A stretch of DNA of 43,921 nucleotides, from assembly GCA_021774075.1 (NCBI GenBank), contig JAJFJK010000015.1:1-43921 (forward strand), in the 5' to 3' direction. Positions 15,728 through 25,569 of this stretch are shown piece after piece. The notes under the pieces were generated by a model. The model saw only the letters and a list, made by a program, of their open reading frames with translations. It searched no databases and had not been told where the DNA came from. A program made the translations under genes and the position numbers. Source of the stretch: Nitrosomonas sp. (GTDB lineage Bacteria; Pseudomonadota; Gammaproteobacteria; Burkholderiales; Nitrosomonadaceae). The stretch's first letter is position 1; the number at the start of each line of letters is the position of its first letter.

Positions 15728-16588
15728 TCAAGGCTTACGCAGCAAAAAAATTCCCCATGCCAGATGCCCTGCTCTACCACCCTCGACCCAATATGTCAGT
15801 CCTGTTTTCATACGTGCCACATACAGCGGATCAATTTTTTGTTCAAGTGCTGGCGTAAATTTCTCAGTTTCTTCAAGTACCCGCTGATAATGGTTAATAA
15901 GCTGATTTGTTTGATCGTCAAACTCGACAACCTCAAAACCTAATTTTTCAGCAGCAGAACGATAGAAGCCCGGTGAACCCAAAGAACTCAAGTGAATCCG
16001 ATCTAAAATAGGTTGCAAAACACCTGCCGGACAATCATCCGCTTGCATAGGATCGGTAAATACAAAATAACCGCCTGGTTTTAATACCCGGAACGCTTCA
16101 GCCAGTACTTGCTCACGCTTGTCACTATGTAATATTGCATCCTGCGACCATAAAATATCGAAACCGGCTTCGGATGTTGAAGCTGTTGCAAACGGAATCT
16201 GCTCAAAACTACCATCCGTAACCGTAATTTTTTCCGCCAAACCAGCAGCAACATTCAATGCATTTGCGCGTTGATTTTCAACCTCGCTCAGATTCAATGC
16301 GCTGACACTTGCCCCATAAGTCTTGGCAAGATAACGCGCAGCGCCACAATAACCCGACCCAATATCAAGAATATGGCTGTTGGCATCCAACTGCGGCAAA
16401 CGCTCTGCCATGGTAATGACCGTACGCTGACTAGCCACGCTGATTGGCTCATCTGCATTGACATACATGCCGATATGAATATCTTCACCGCCCCAAACCT
16501 GACTATAAAAGGTGTCCGCATCTTCACTATTATAATAATTCCGAGCTGTCTCTACAGCAGCAGATTGTATTGCTTCATTAGAACTCAT
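15728..16588 (-). CDS. Sarcosine/dimethylglycine N-methyltransferase (SDMT)
   Basis: Adds methyl groups from S-adenosylmethionine to sarcosine and dimethylglycine, finishing glycine betaine. The 286 residues are right for the family. The N-terminal YYNSEDADTFYSQVWGGEDI (18-37) is characteristic of this subfamily, with the SAM-binding motif ILDIGSGYCG at 73-82. The post-I acidic region and the RVLKPGGYFVFTDPMQADD segment follow. The C-terminus has MKTGLTYWVEGGRAGHLAWG. Only 2 bp separate it from the GSMT gene upstream, so the two are one operon that carries out all three methylations. Confidence 0.92.
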   Translation of the reverse strand: MSSNEAIQSAAVETARNYYNSEDADTFYSQVWGGEDIHIGMYVNADEPISVASQRTVITMAERLPQLDANSHILDIGSGYCGAARYLAKTYGASVSALNLSEVENQRANALNVAAGLAEKITVTDGSFEQIPFATASTSEAGFDILWSQDAILHSDKREQVLAEAFRVLKPGGYFVFTDPMQADDCPAGVLQPILDRIHLSSLGSPGFYRSAAEKLGFEVVEFDDQTNQLINHYQRVLEETEKFTPALEQKIDPLYVARMKTGLTYWVEGGRAGHLAWGIFLLRKP

Positions 16589-16590
16589 TA

Positions 16591-17415
16591 CTATTCATCA
16601 TCCTCTGGTTGCAAATATGTTTTTTCAGCGATATGAATAAAGAAATCCGGCTCGCTTTCACGATACGTTTCTTTAAAATCTCCGTAAGTTTCAATATTCT
16701 GAAAACCCACTTCACGCATTAACCGCGTTGTGTAGTCCTTCCTCAGCGGAAACATGTTCAGATGATATAAATCCCCATCCGAAAAACGATATTCGAATCG
16801 TGCCAATCCTTCATCAACATGCACTGGCTTAACGGATACATTATCACCACAATAATAATACGTATGGTTGCTTGAAAAACCATGATCCATTAAAGCATCG
16901 TAATTTCTCTGATCAAGCAACAAAACACCATCATGTCGCAAGGCCGCATAAAATTCGGCTAGCGTTTTACGACGGTCATTTTCATTAAACAAATGCGTAA
17001 AGGAGTTACCCAGACAAATAATGGCATCAAATTTCTGATGCACATCATGGTTTAACCAACGCCAGTCGGCCTGCACCGCACGCAACACATGTCCACGTGC
17101 ACGTGCATTTGCAAAAGCCATGGCGAGCATTTCTGCGCTGCCATCGGCACTGACAACTTCAAATCCCGCTTCCAACAAACTCACGGAATGAAAACCTGTT
17201 CCGGTTGCCACATCAAGTATTTGTTTGGCCCCCCTTTCACGTAATTTATCGATAAAAAATGAGCCTTCAGACTCAATGCGCGCATTCCAATCAATGAGTG
17301 AATCCCATTTCTGTACAAATGCATGTACATATTCGGCACGATATTGGTCTGTTTCTCGAACTGAAACAGGATCTGAACCATAATCCTGTTTTGTTTTAGC
17401 TGATGGTTTACCCAT
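16591..17415 (-). CDS. Glycine/sarcosine N-methyltransferase (GSMT)
   Basis: Catalyses the first methylations of glycine to sarcosine and dimethylglycine in de novo betaine synthesis. The 274 residues contain the family start (YVHAFVQKWDSLIDWNAR, 29-46), SAM motif ILDVATGTGF (66-75), and the CLGNSFTHLFNE segment. It is followed by LDQRNYDALMDHGF and the FPLRKDYTTRLMREVGF C-terminal region. A good ribosome binding site (GGAG) precedes the ATG. Known GSMT/SDMT pairs occur in halophilic or halotolerant bacteria and make compatible solute under salt stress. Confidence 0.92.
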   Translation of the reverse strand: MGKPSAKTKQDYGSDPVSVRETDQYRAEYVHAFVQKWDSLIDWNARIESEGSFFIDKLRERGAKQILDVATGTGFHSVSLLEAGFEVVSADGSAEMLAMAFANARARGHVLRAVQADWRWLNHDVHQKFDAIICLGNSFTHLFNENDRRKTLAEFYAALRHDGVLLLDQRNYDALMDHGFSSNHTYYYCGDNVSVKPVHVDEGLARFEYRFSDGDLYHLNMFPLRKDYTTRLMREVGFQNIETYGDFKETYRESEPDFFIHIAEKTYLQPEDDE

Positions 17416-17572
17416 GATATCTCCGTAACTGTTCGTGTATTTTATCTACTGCCAAAGTGGCAACACAAGACACCAGAATGAAAATCCAGAATCAATATGC
17501 ATAATTAACTGACATCAATCTAGACCTGCTTGCCTTAAACAAGCTAAAATCGGCATTTTAGGTATCTTGCAC

Positions 17573-18514
17573 ATGCACACATGGCGAAGTACATCTTCCA
17601 TACGCGCTGGGACACCCGTTGCTCTTACAATAGGCAATTTTGATGGTGTACATCTAGGCCATCAAGCAATGCTTACCCGTCTAAAAGATGCTGCTAGCAG
17701 ACTTGGCCTTGCAGCTTGTGTCATGACTTTTGAGCCGCATCCACGCGAATTTTTCGCGCCAGATCAGGCACCTACTCGACTTACCAGCTTGAGGGAAAAA
17801 CTTGAATTACTGGCCAAATCAAGAGTAGACTGTGTTCGAGTATACCGCTTCAACTATGATTTCGCAAAAATCAGTCCACAAGAATTTATAACCCGCATCC
17901 TAAATAAAGAACTTTCTGTACGCTGGCTACTGATTGGCGACGATTTTCGTTTTGGTGCACGACGCGCCGGGGACTTTGCCATGTTGCAGGCACTTTCGAC
18001 CCAAAATGGCTTTGAAGTTTCAGAAATGCCCAGCATTCTTGTCAATGGTCAGCGTGTATCAAGTACCGGTGTCCGGCAAGCACTTGCAAGTGGCGATCTT
18101 AATGTGGCTAAAGCACTATTAGGCAGACCCTATAGCATTAGTGGGCGTGTCACCCACGGTAACAAGCTGGGCAAAAAAATTGGCTTTGCTACCGCGAATA
18201 TTCAAATGAAACATAATCGTCCCCCGCTATCAGGAATTTTTGTTGTAGAGGTCTGTGGTGTCAACAAAACATCTCCGTCCACGACATACCCCGGCGTTGC
18301 CAGTCTGGGTGTGCGGCCCACCGTGCATGAAAACGGACAACCTGTATTGGAAGTACATATCTTCGATTTTAATCAGGAAATTTATGGCCAGCACATACAG
18401 GTGAATTTTCTACACAAATTGCGTGATGAAGAAAAATATGTTGACCTGGAAACACTCACGCAGCAAATTGAAAAAGATGTTGTTCAAGCTAGAAACTTCT
18501 TTTTAACTGCGTAA
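17573..18514 (+). CDS. ribF: Bifunctional riboflavin kinase / FAD synthetase
   Basis: Converts riboflavin to FMN and FMN to FAD. The N-terminal FAD synthetase domain has GNFDGVHLGH (21-30) and the IGDDFRFGARRAGD segment. The C-terminal riboflavin kinase domain begins near 183 with GRPYSISGRVTHGNKLGKKI and GFATAN. I chose the ATG at 17573 over the TTG two codons earlier; neither has a clear ribosome binding site. It is followed by ileS and lspA, the conserved ribF-ileS-lspA order of proteobacteria. No FMN riboswitch is apparent upstream. Confidence 0.95.
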   Translation: MHTWRSTSSIRAGTPVALTIGNFDGVHLGHQAMLTRLKDAASRLGLAACVMTFEPHPREFFAPDQAPTRLTSLREKLELLAKSRVDCVRVYRFNYDFAKISPQEFITRILNKELSVRWLLIGDDFRFGARRAGDFAMLQALSTQNGFEVSEMPSILVNGQRVSSTGVRQALASGDLNVAKALLGRPYSISGRVTHGNKLGKKIGFATANIQMKHNRPPLSGIFVVEVCGVNKTSPSTTYPGVASLGVRPTVHENGQPVLEVHIFDFNQEIYGQHIQVNFLHKLRDEEKYVDLETLTQQIEKDVVQARNFFLTA

Positions 18515-18636
18515 ATCAATTTCGATTAATTCCGAATCAAATCGTTTATGCGATAAAATCAATCAGATCAAAGCGCACACTGCATTCAATCATACGACAC
18601 CACATAAAACCAATTAACCAATTAATTTAACCTTTC

Positions 18637-21438
18637 ATGACCGATTATAAGAAAACGCTTCATTTGCTGGACACGCCGTTTCCCATGCGCGGCAATCTTG
18701 CCAAACGTGAACCCGATATGCTGAAGGCCTGGCAAGAAAAGAATTTATACCAAAAAATACGTGCCGCCAGTAAAGGGCGCCCGAAATTTACGCTGCACGA
18801 CGGGCCACCTTATGCCAATGGCGATATTCATATTGGTCATGCCGTCAATAAAATTCTCAAAGACATTATTATCAAAAGTAAAACCTTAGCTGGTTTTGAT
18901 GCGCCTTATATTCCAGGTTGGGATTGTCATGGCTTACCCATTGAGCACCAAATTGAAAAAAAACATGGCAAGCACTTACCTGCCGAGCAAGTGCGCGAGC
19001 TGTGCCGTGCTTTTGCCAAGGAACAAGTTGAACGCCAAAAAGCCGACTTCATCCGCCTGGGTGTATTGGGTGATTGGGATAATTCCTATCTCACAATGAA
19101 TTTCCAGACTGAAGCGGACATTATTCGTGCGTTAGGCAAAATCTATCAAAGCGGCTTTCTCTATCAAGGCCAAAAACCGGTCAACTGGTGTATTGATTGC
19201 GGTTCAGCCCTGGCTGAAGCAGAAGTCGAATATGAAGACAAAACATCTCCGGCCATTGATGTGGGGTTTGTTGTCGAATCAGCCGCAGATCAATTACTAC
19301 AAACCGCTTTTGGCACAAACATCCCGAATGGTACCAAAATCTACGCCATCATCTGGACCACCACACCCTGGACACTACCTGCCAACCAGGCGGTCAGTGT
19401 GCATCCTGATTTTGACTACGAACTGGTACAAACACCGCGTGGATTACTGATATTAGCCAGTGAACTGAAACAAGCCTGTTTAGAACGCTATGAGTTAACC
19501 GGCACAACAATTGCAACTTGCAAAGGTCAGACACTGGAACACTTACCATTACAACACCCGTTTGAAGCGCGTAGCGTAAAAATCATTTGTGGTAAGCATG
19601 TCACGCTTGAAGCCGGAACCGGGCTTGTGCATACCGCACCGGCACATGGTTTAGATGATTATTTTGTCGGGCAACAATATGACCTGCCAAATGAAAGTCC
19701 TGTGGATGGCAACGGAAAATTTAAAGCTGATACCCCATTGGTTGGCGAATTATTCGTATGGAAAGCTAATGATGCCATCATCGACACCATAAAAACCAGC
19801 CAGCATTTATTTTGTCTGGAAAAAATTGATCACAGTTACCCGCATTGTTGGCGCCATAAAACCCCGATTATTTTTCGCTCAACGCCGCAATGGTTTATTG
19901 GCATGAATCTGCAAGACAAAACCGATTCATCCGCGCACAAAAAACCATTGCGTGAACTTGCCAAGCAAGCCGTTGACACCACCGCGTTTTATCCGGCATG
20001 GGGCAGGGCCCGCCTGGAAGCCATGATCAAGAATCGCCCGGATTGGTGTGTTTCACGCCAGCGCAACTGGGGCGTGCCGATGACCCTGTTTGTGCATAAA
20101 GAAACCCATGCCCCACACCCACGTACACTAGAGCTATTGGAACAAGTCGCACTAAAAGTGGAACAACAGGGCATCGAAGCGTGGTTTTCACTAGATGCTG
20201 CCGAGCTGTTGGGTGAGGATGCCAAGGATTACAAAAAATTAACAGACACGCTGGATGTTTGGTTTGATTCCGGCACAACCCATGACACCGTTGTCAAACC
20301 CAATGCACAACTCAAATACCCGGCAGATCTTTATCTGGAAGGTTCCGACCAGCATCGTGGCTGGTTTCAATCCTCATTGTTAACCGCTTGCACCATTGAT
20401 GGCCGCGCACCCTATGATGCACTGCTCACGCATGGCTTTGTAGTCGATGGCAAAGGTCACAAAATGAGCAAATCAAAGGGTAATGTAATCGCGCCGCAAA
20501 AGGTCATGAATGCTTCCGGCGCGGACATTCTGCGCTTATGGGTGGCGTCAACCGACTACTCCGGCGAACTGTTTATTTCCGAAGAGATTCTGAAACGCGT
20601 GGTTGAAAGCTATCGACGCATTCGTAATACACTGCGCTTTTTATTAGCCAATCTGGCCGATTTTAATCCTGATACCGACATGCTGGCATTGGACAACTGG
20701 CTAGAAATTGACCGCTACATGTTAGCGCATACGCAAGCATTTCAGGATGATTTAACCCAAGCCTATGATCGCTATGAGTTTCACCAGATTGTGCATAAAC
20801 TGCATAATTTTTGTTCTGAAGATCTGGGCGGATTCTACTTGGACATCCTCAAGGACCGCCTGTACACCGCTGCTGCAAATGGCACGCCACGTCGCTCAGC
20901 ACAAAGTGCGCTCTACCATATCACGCAGAGCTTGGTGCGCTTGTTCGCCCCCATCCTGAGTTTCACAGCAGAAGAAGTGTGGGAACAACTGGCCGGTGAT
21001 GCGCAAGATAGCGTGCTATTACATACCTGGCACGAATTTCCAGCACAACCAGACACGAATGCACTGCAACAACGTTGGGCCAGAATTCGCGCCCTACGTG
21101 CACAAGTATTGAGGCGGCTGGAAGACTCGCGTGCGCAAGGTGACATCGGTTCCTCACTGGCAGCCAATGTGGAAATCCATGCCAATGCTGAAGATTACGC
21201 ATTACTCAAATCACTTGGTGACGACTTACGTTTTGTATTGATCACCTCAGAAGCCAGCGTGACACAAGTTGATGACCCGCAACAAGAAGACGTCTCCGTG
21301 ACCTCCAGTCCACATACAAAATGTGAACGCTGCTGGCACTATCGTCAGGATGTTGGTCATCACACTGAGCACCCCACCTTATGTGAACGCTGTGTCACAA
21401 ATCTTTTTGCCGCCGGTGAAACACGACATTACGCTTAA
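18637..21438 (+). CDS. ileS: Isoleucyl-tRNA synthetase
   Basis: Charges tRNA-Ile and edits mischarged valine. The 933 residues fit bacterial type I IleRS. The HIGH signature is at 65-68 ([11 protein letters not shown]). The editing domain contains [16 protein letters not shown] (about 230-245) and [16 protein letters not shown]. The KMSKS motif is at 609-613 ([11 protein letters not shown]). A C-terminal zinc ribbon carries Cys896, Cys899, Cys916 and Cys919 (KCERCWHYR and TLCERC). It lies 122 bp after ribF and 41 bp before lspA; no T-box leader is visible. Confidence 0.98.
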   Translation: MTDYKKTLHLLDTPFPMRGNLAKREPDMLKAWQEKNLYQKIRAASKGRPKFTLHDGPPYANGDIHIGHAVNKILKDIIIKSKTLAGFDAPYIPGWDCHGLPIEHQIEKKHGKHLPAEQVRELCRAFAKEQVERQKADFIRLGVLGDWDNSYLTMNFQTEADIIRALGKIYQSGFLYQGQKPVNWCIDCGSALAEAEVEYEDKTSPAIDVGFVVESAADQLLQTAFGTNIPNGTKIYAIIWTTTPWTLPANQAVSVHPDFDYELVQTPRGLLILASELKQACLERYELTGTTIATCKGQTLEHLPLQHPFEARSVKIICGKHVTLEAGTGLVHTAPAHGLDDYFVGQQYDLPNESPVDGNGKFKADTPLVGELFVWKANDAIIDTIKTSQHLFCLEKIDHSYPHCWRHKTPIIFRSTPQWFIGMNLQDKTDSSAHKKPLRELAKQAVDTTAFYPAWGRARLEAMIKNRPDWCVSRQRNWGVPMTLFVHKETHAPHPRTLELLEQVALKVEQQGIEAWFSLDAAELLGEDAKDYKKLTDTLDVWFDSGTTHDTVVKPNAQLKYPADLYLEGSDQHRGWFQSSLLTACTIDGRAPYDALLTHGFVVDGKGHKMSKSKGNVIAPQKVMNASGADILRLWVASTDYSGELFISEEILKRVVESYRRIRNTLRFLLANLADFNPDTDMLALDNWLEIDRYMLAHTQAFQDDLTQAYDRYEFHQIVHKLHNFCSEDLGGFYLDILKDRLYTAAANGTPRRSAQSALYHITQSLVRLFAPILSFTAEEVWEQLAGDAQDSVLLHTWHEFPAQPDTNALQQRWARIRALRAQVLRRLEDSRAQGDIGSSLAANVEIHANAEDYALLKSLGDDLRFVLITSEASVTQVDDPQQEDVSVTSSPHTKCERCWHYRQDVGHHTEHPTLCERCVTNLFAAGETRHYA

Positions 21439-21479
21439 CAAGTAACTGTAACGATTCCATCTACAATGAACCCCACACT

Positions 21480-21962
21480 ATGAAGCTTCAAACAAGTCTG
21501 ATCATCGCCTTCGTCATACTGATACTGGATTTAGCCACCAAATTCTGGGTTGAATCCACCATGGTATTTGGTCAGCGCATTCCCGTAACCAGTTTCTTTA
21601 ATCTGGTGCTAACCTATAACTCAGGTGCAGCGTTCAGCTTTTTGAGCGAACAATCCGGCTGGCAACGCTGGTTCCTAAGTGGCATAGCCGCACTTGCTTC
21701 CATATTTATTATCTACCTGCTCAACAAGCATAAAGATGAAAAACTGTTCTGTGTTTCACTCAGTTTTATACTGGGCGGCGCAATAGGCAATTTATATGAC
21801 CGAATTACATTGGGACATGTGGTTGACTTTCTGGATTTTTATGTTGGCGGCTATCACTGGCCGGCATTCAATATTGCCGACTCCGCTATCTTTATCGGCG
21901 CGGCATTACTCATCATCGAAAGCTTCCGGCAAAAGGAAGGCAGCGCTAAGGAAAGCAGTTAA
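21480..21962 (+). CDS. lspA: Lipoprotein signal peptidase (signal peptidase II)
   Basis: Cleaves signal peptides of diacylglyceryl-modified prolipoproteins in the inner membrane. The 160 residues form four hydrophobic helices (about 6-22, 62-80, 88-104, 131-150). The catalytic aspartates fall in LGHVVDFLDF (Asp116) and FNIADSAIF (Asp134), with TYNSGAAFSFL (45-55) between helices 1 and 2. The window encodes at least two lipoproteins (the binding protein and the Sel1 protein) that would be substrates. Confidence 0.97.
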   Translation: MKLQTSLIIAFVILILDLATKFWVESTMVFGQRIPVTSFFNLVLTYNSGAAFSFLSEQSGWQRWFLSGIAALASIFIIYLLNKHKDEKLFCVSLSFILGGAIGNLYDRITLGHVVDFLDFYVGGYHWPAFNIADSAIFIGAALLIIESFRQKEGSAKESS

Positions 21963-21991
21963 ATGACTTCCGGTAAAACAGGAAGTCATTT
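21961..21991. terminator. Hairpin between lspA and the PrcB-like gene
   Basis: An 11-bp perfect stem, AAATGACTTCC (21961-21971) with GGAAGTCATTT (21981-21991), and a 9-base loop. It overlaps the lspA stop codon and lies 4 bp before the end of the convergent PrcB-like gene. It probably terminates both transcripts, although there is no long T-run on either side. Confidence 0.6.
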
Positions 21992-21995
21992 AACG

Positions 21996-22487
21996 CTACA
22001 GGGGACATTCATAAATAAGCTGAAATGAAAAAAACTCAATTGGTTTGCTGGTTTTTTTTATTAAAAGGGTAGTTGAAGGGTACGTGACAACCGCAGCAGA
22101 AAGGCAATTTTTACCAGGGCTTACAACAAGAACACCAATATATATAGTGTCACTAAGTTCAATTGTTTGTCTAACCGAAACACTATACCCGCTGCTCGGT
22201 CTAAATCCGATTCCGCCTGTAACCACCTGAAAAGTTTCAAAGTCGATCTGTGGAAGAACGGAAGGTATCACGGTGTCAACCGTATTTTCTTCTAGCAACT
22301 CAATATAGAACATTTCCCATTCTTCTTGTGTGCGAATAATCTTACTCCAAGGTTCGTCACTTTTAAGATCAAATGGTAACTTCAGTACAGTATGAGAGAA
22401 AATTTCAGGAGCCTCTTGGGCCACTACCCCTGTGCTCATCGTTATTAATACTATGAATAAAAATATTTTCCTAAGTAAATACCTCAT
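21996..22487 (-). CDS. Secreted PrcB-family-like protein
   Basis: A 163-residue protein with a signal peptide (about 1-23, ending GVVA before QEAPE). The mature part has WSKIIRTQEEWEMFY, then TGGIGFRPSSGYSVSVRQTI, a strand pattern typical of the PrcB C-terminal domain (GGxRPTGGYSV-like). A late LVVSPGKNCLSAAVVTYP adds one cysteine, with a second near the C-terminus (YECPL). In spirochaetes PrcB is part of a protease complex; here only the fold resemblance is suggested. The gene is alone, with a strong GGAGAG ribosome binding site. It is followed upstream by the M48/LemA pair on the same strand. Confidence 0.6.
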   Translation of the reverse strand: MRYLLRKIFLFIVLITMSTGVVAQEAPEIFSHTVLKLPFDLKSDEPWSKIIRTQEEWEMFYIELLEENTVDTVIPSVLPQIDFETFQVVTGGIGFRPSSGYSVSVRQTIELSDTIYIGVLVVSPGKNCLSAAVVTYPSTTLLIKKTSKPIEFFSFQLIYECPL

Positions 22488-22579
22488 GGCATTTTCTCTC
22501 CATTAAGAATTAGTTAGCTCTAAACTCATTATTCTGAATCAGAACTTTTTGTGGCCCTCTTCTTCTGTATGCAAATAAA

Positions 22580-24484
22580 TCAGTTCACCAACGGTGGCAT
22601 TGGACAATCGATTAAATCTGCAAAAGCGCGAAACAGTTCAACTTCAGCGGCAGTGATCTGCTGATCGGCAACAATCGCTTTTGCACAAGCCTTTAACAGC
22701 AATGGTTTCTTCAGCGGGGCTAATTGGGCCAGTTGATCCAGTGACGTGCCGACAGTCTCAAGCTTGATTTCATTAAGCGGCAATAATTCAATAGCCAAAC
22801 CACCCAGTTTTTCTCTGGCCAGCGCAAATGCATCCGCTTTACTTAAACCCTGCTGCTTTCCGGCATGAATTAATAGCGATAAAACCACGGCACTGGCTTG
22901 TTGTGTTTCTTCTAAACTCAGTTGTTTTGATTGTTGTTGGGTTCTTTCCTGAAAAACAACATCCAAATGATGAAACAGGATCTTCTGCAGCGTCCATTCA
23001 AATAAATGTATCTTGGCATCCATTGCCACCAGTGCATTGAGATTATCCTTAAATAACAGATATTGGCGCTTCGAGAGTTGGCGCAAAGTCGACAGCGCGA
23101 TATCCAACAACGGTAACCGATGCACCAGTTCCAATTCAGGAAATTTTTCGACTAGCTTGGCAGTTTCTTCATAAACGCCATCATCCGCAGCTGTTGCCAA
23201 ATATTCTAATTGTTGTTGGCGCATTGTTTTCTCGTTATCCAGCACCATGAAGTAAATCAAAGCCCGCACGGCAAAAGGATCATGCGCAGCTTGTTTAATT
23301 TCAGCGGGCAGCTCACTTAAGATCTGGTGCGCATAATTAATTTGAGCATCATTTAATTGGCCAATACGATCTACAAATGCCTCACTATTCATGACAGTCG
23401 CCACACCGGCCATTAATCCTGCCGCTTTTACACGCTGATCCTGCGCATGAGAAGCTTCTTTAATTTGTGCATCAGCTATCGGCTGATATTCAAATTTCCC
23501 GTCCCAGTTTGGTTCAATACTGCGGATGCGTTTTTCCAGCGGTGGATGCGTGGCAAATAAACTGGTGAATGAGTGTTTTATGCCTTCGCCAAAAAGCGCA
23601 TGACTGATTTCTGCACCATTTGGATTTTCCAATGTAGAACCCATGGCATCACTGCCAATACGTTTGAGCGCACCGGCTATGCCACCTGGATTACGGGTAA
23701 ACTGCACGGCGGAAGCATCCGCCAGATATTCACGCTGACGATTCACCGAGGCCTTTATAATATTGCCAAAAAATGTACCACCATAACCAATAACAACCAG
23801 TCCCAATGCAAGCATGACAATACCACCACCATTTCTGGAGTTGCGCGAACGCCCCCCCATATGCATCAGATAATAGCCGATCATGCCGAGTATTAGAATA
23901 CCGTGTAATATGCCAATCAAGCGGATATTCAGGCGCATGTCTCCATTCAGGATATGACTGAACTCATGCGCGATCACGCCCTGCAATTCATCCCGACTCA
24001 ATTTATCAATCGTGCCACGCGTGACACCGATCACTGCATTGCTGGGTGAATTACCGGCGGCAAAAGCATTAATGCTGTCTTCATGCAACAAATAAACAGG
24101 CGGCACCGGTGTACCCGAGGCGATAGCCATTTCTTCGACCACATTGAGTACTTTTTGCTTATTCATATCGCCACTGCCATCAACGATTAATTCAGCATCC
24201 ATCATTTCGGCAACCTTGGCACCACTGCCCGCAAGGCTGCTGATCTTGTATAAGCTACCAAACAGAATCGTCACCAATACGGCTCCACCGATGAGCAGGA
24301 AGGTTTCCCAATCAAATTGTTGTTGAAAAGATTCCGGTGTTAATTGTTGTGCATCAACATAACCAAACGCAAACATCACCAGCAGATTGGTCAACACCAC
24401 CAAGGAAAGCACGGCAAGAGTAAATAGCAGCACCAACTTTGTGGTGCTTTGCCGTGCTTGGTCTTGCAATTCAAAGAAATTCAT
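22580..24484 (-). CDS. M48 family membrane metalloprotease with long C-terminal extension
   Basis: A 634-residue HtpX-related zinc protease. Two N-terminal membrane helices (about 17-41 and 61-80) precede the zinc site HEFSH (173-177). The third ligand Glu252 lies in VNRQREYLADASAVQF, with two more helices between (about 190-208 and 221-241). Beyond the catalytic domain are about 300 residues with no HtpX counterpart. The last 60 (ACAKAIVADQQITAAEVELFRAFADL split across the tail) resemble a TerB-like helical domain. It begins 19 bp after lemA, a pairing seen in several proteobacteria. It may control membrane-protein quality; the substrate is unknown. Confidence 0.88.
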   Translation of the reverse strand: MNFFELQDQARQSTTKLVLLFTLAVLSLVVLTNLLVMFAFGYVDAQQLTPESFQQQFDWETFLLIGGAVLVTILFGSLYKISSLAGSGAKVAEMMDAELIVDGSGDMNKQKVLNVVEEMAIASGTPVPPVYLLHEDSINAFAAGNSPSNAVIGVTRGTIDKLSRDELQGVIAHEFSHILNGDMRLNIRLIGILHGILILGMIGYYLMHMGGRSRNSRNGGGIVMLALGLVVIGYGGTFFGNIIKASVNRQREYLADASAVQFTRNPGGIAGALKRIGSDAMGSTLENPNGAEISHALFGEGIKHSFTSLFATHPPLEKRIRSIEPNWDGKFEYQPIADAQIKEASHAQDQRVKAAGLMAGVATVMNSEAFVDRIGQLNDAQINYAHQILSELPAEIKQAAHDPFAVRALIYFMVLDNEKTMRQQQLEYLATAADDGVYEETAKLVEKFPELELVHRLPLLDIALSTLRQLSKRQYLLFKDNLNALVAMDAKIHLFEWTLQKILFHHLDVVFQERTQQQSKQLSLEETQQASAVVLSLLIHAGKQQGLSKADAFALAREKLGGLAIELLPLNEIKLETVGTSLDQLAQLAPLKKPLLLKACAKAIVADQQITAAEVELFRAFADLIDCPMPPLVN

Positions 24485-24503
24485 AATTTACCGGCACCCT
24501 AAA

Positions 24504-25100
24504 TCAGAAAGAAACTTTCGGTGCAACCTGAATTTCAGCACTGTCTTCAAACTCCAATAAAGATGCATCCTCAGTATGGCCAAACATATTGGCAAATGCC
24601 ATAGGCGGGAAGGACTGCCTATAATTGTTATATTCCATAACCTGATCATTAAAAGCCTGTCGGGCAAAAGCCACTTTATTTTCCGTACTGATCAGTTCCT
24701 CACTTAACTGCATCATATTCTGATTCGCCTTGAGATCAGGATAAGCTTCCATAACCACATTAAACAGACTCATAGCACCTGCCAAAGCGCCTTCAGCCCC
24801 GTTAAGATCACGCATCGCATTGGCGTTACTGGGGTCAGACGCCGCCGCAGCCAAACCATTAGCAGCCGCATTACGCGCAGCAATCACCGCTTCCAACGTC
24901 TCACTTTCATGCTTCATGTACCCTTTGGCGGTTTCTATCAGATTGGGAATTAAATCATAGCGGCGTTTAAGCTGAACCTCAATTTGGGCAAAGGCATTCT
25001 TATAGCGATTACGCTTGCTAACCAGATTGTTAAAAATGCCAATAACATAAAAAACCGAAATCGCCAGCACAACCAAAATCACAATCGTAGAAATTTCCAT
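24504..25100 (-). CDS. lemA: LemA family protein
   Basis: A 198-residue protein with one N-terminal membrane helix (about 5-26) and the LemA helical domain. Hallmarks are [20 protein letters not shown] (33-52), [13 protein letters not shown], and near the end [18 protein letters not shown]. It is predicted to sit in the inner membrane with most of the protein outside the cytoplasm. A good ribosome binding site (GGGGAG) precedes the ATG. It is the first gene of a two-gene unit with the M48 protease, which suggests a joint role. Confidence 0.93.
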   Translation of the reverse strand: MEISTIVILVVLAISVFYVIGIFNNLVSKRNRYKNAFAQIEVQLKRRYDLIPNLIETAKGYMKHESETLEAVIAARNAAANGLAAAASDPSNANAMRDLNGAEGALAGAMSLFNVVMEAYPDLKANQNMMQLSEELISTENKVAFARQAFNDQVMEYNNYRQSFPPMAFANMFGHTEDASLLEFEDSAEIQVAPKVSF

Positions 25101-25148
25101 AAATCTCCCCTGTTTGAAAATTAAGCGTTAAGGAACTGACAGGCCAAC

Positions 25149-25177
25149 ATAATGAATGTTGCCTTGGCTAATGTAAA
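25149..25177 (-). promoter_or_regulatory. Possible lemA-protease operon promoter
   Basis: On the minus strand, TTTACA (25172-25177), a 17-base spacer and CATTAT (25149-25154), placing the start about 40 nt before the lemA ATG. The -35 matches five of six consensus bases and the -10 four of six. Confidence 0.4.
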
Positions 25178-25569
25178 GCAGGAATAACCCGACAAGTATC
25201 ATATTTGACACCGCACATCAGTCGCCCATAGAATTTGAAAAAATACTGCACTATGTATCCGGCTTTATTCAACCATTACAATTTTTATTATGAGTGATAC
25301 AGAATCTTTAAACGATTATTTTACCCATACGGGTTGAGGTACACGGTAGTAAACATGTGCTTGATCAAAAGCAGGAAATTGGCAATTAAGAAGGCAATGG
25401 TAGAACCTTGAGAGTTTCTATCGTTTTACATGATGGGCCAGCCTGGTCACTTGCCGAAACGCAAACCCGAGCACTTCAATCGTTAATTCTTAATCATACT
25501 GTAACAATGTTGCTTCAGCACACTGGCAAATACCAGTATGCTGTTTTTTTATGCTTCATACGCCTTACA
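25178..25569. other. Gene-free stretch with decayed-looking open frame
   Basis: About 390 bp between the lemA promoter and the Sel1 gene without a recognisable gene. On the plus strand one frame (25312-25389) reads 25 codons to a TAA at 25387, then continues open past 25560; another frame has a 15-codon ORF from ATG 25290. None matches a family I know. A plus-oriented hairpin with a T-run ends the stretch (listed separately). It could be a gene remnant or a small RNA. Confidence 0.35.
25516..25550 (+). terminator. Plus-strand intrinsic terminator with no known gene upstream
   Basis: CAGCACACTGG (25516-25526), loop CAAATA, then CCAGTATGCTG (25533-25543): 11 pairs with one mismatch, followed by seven T residues. 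The T-run is on the plus strand only, yet both neighbouring genes are on the minus strand, so it does not terminate either of them in the usual way. Confidence 0.65.

Noticed and set aside
18515-18636. T-box or other riboswitch ahead of ileS
   Set aside because: The 122-bp gap has no specifier-loop or antiterminator structure, and T-boxes are not expected in this group.
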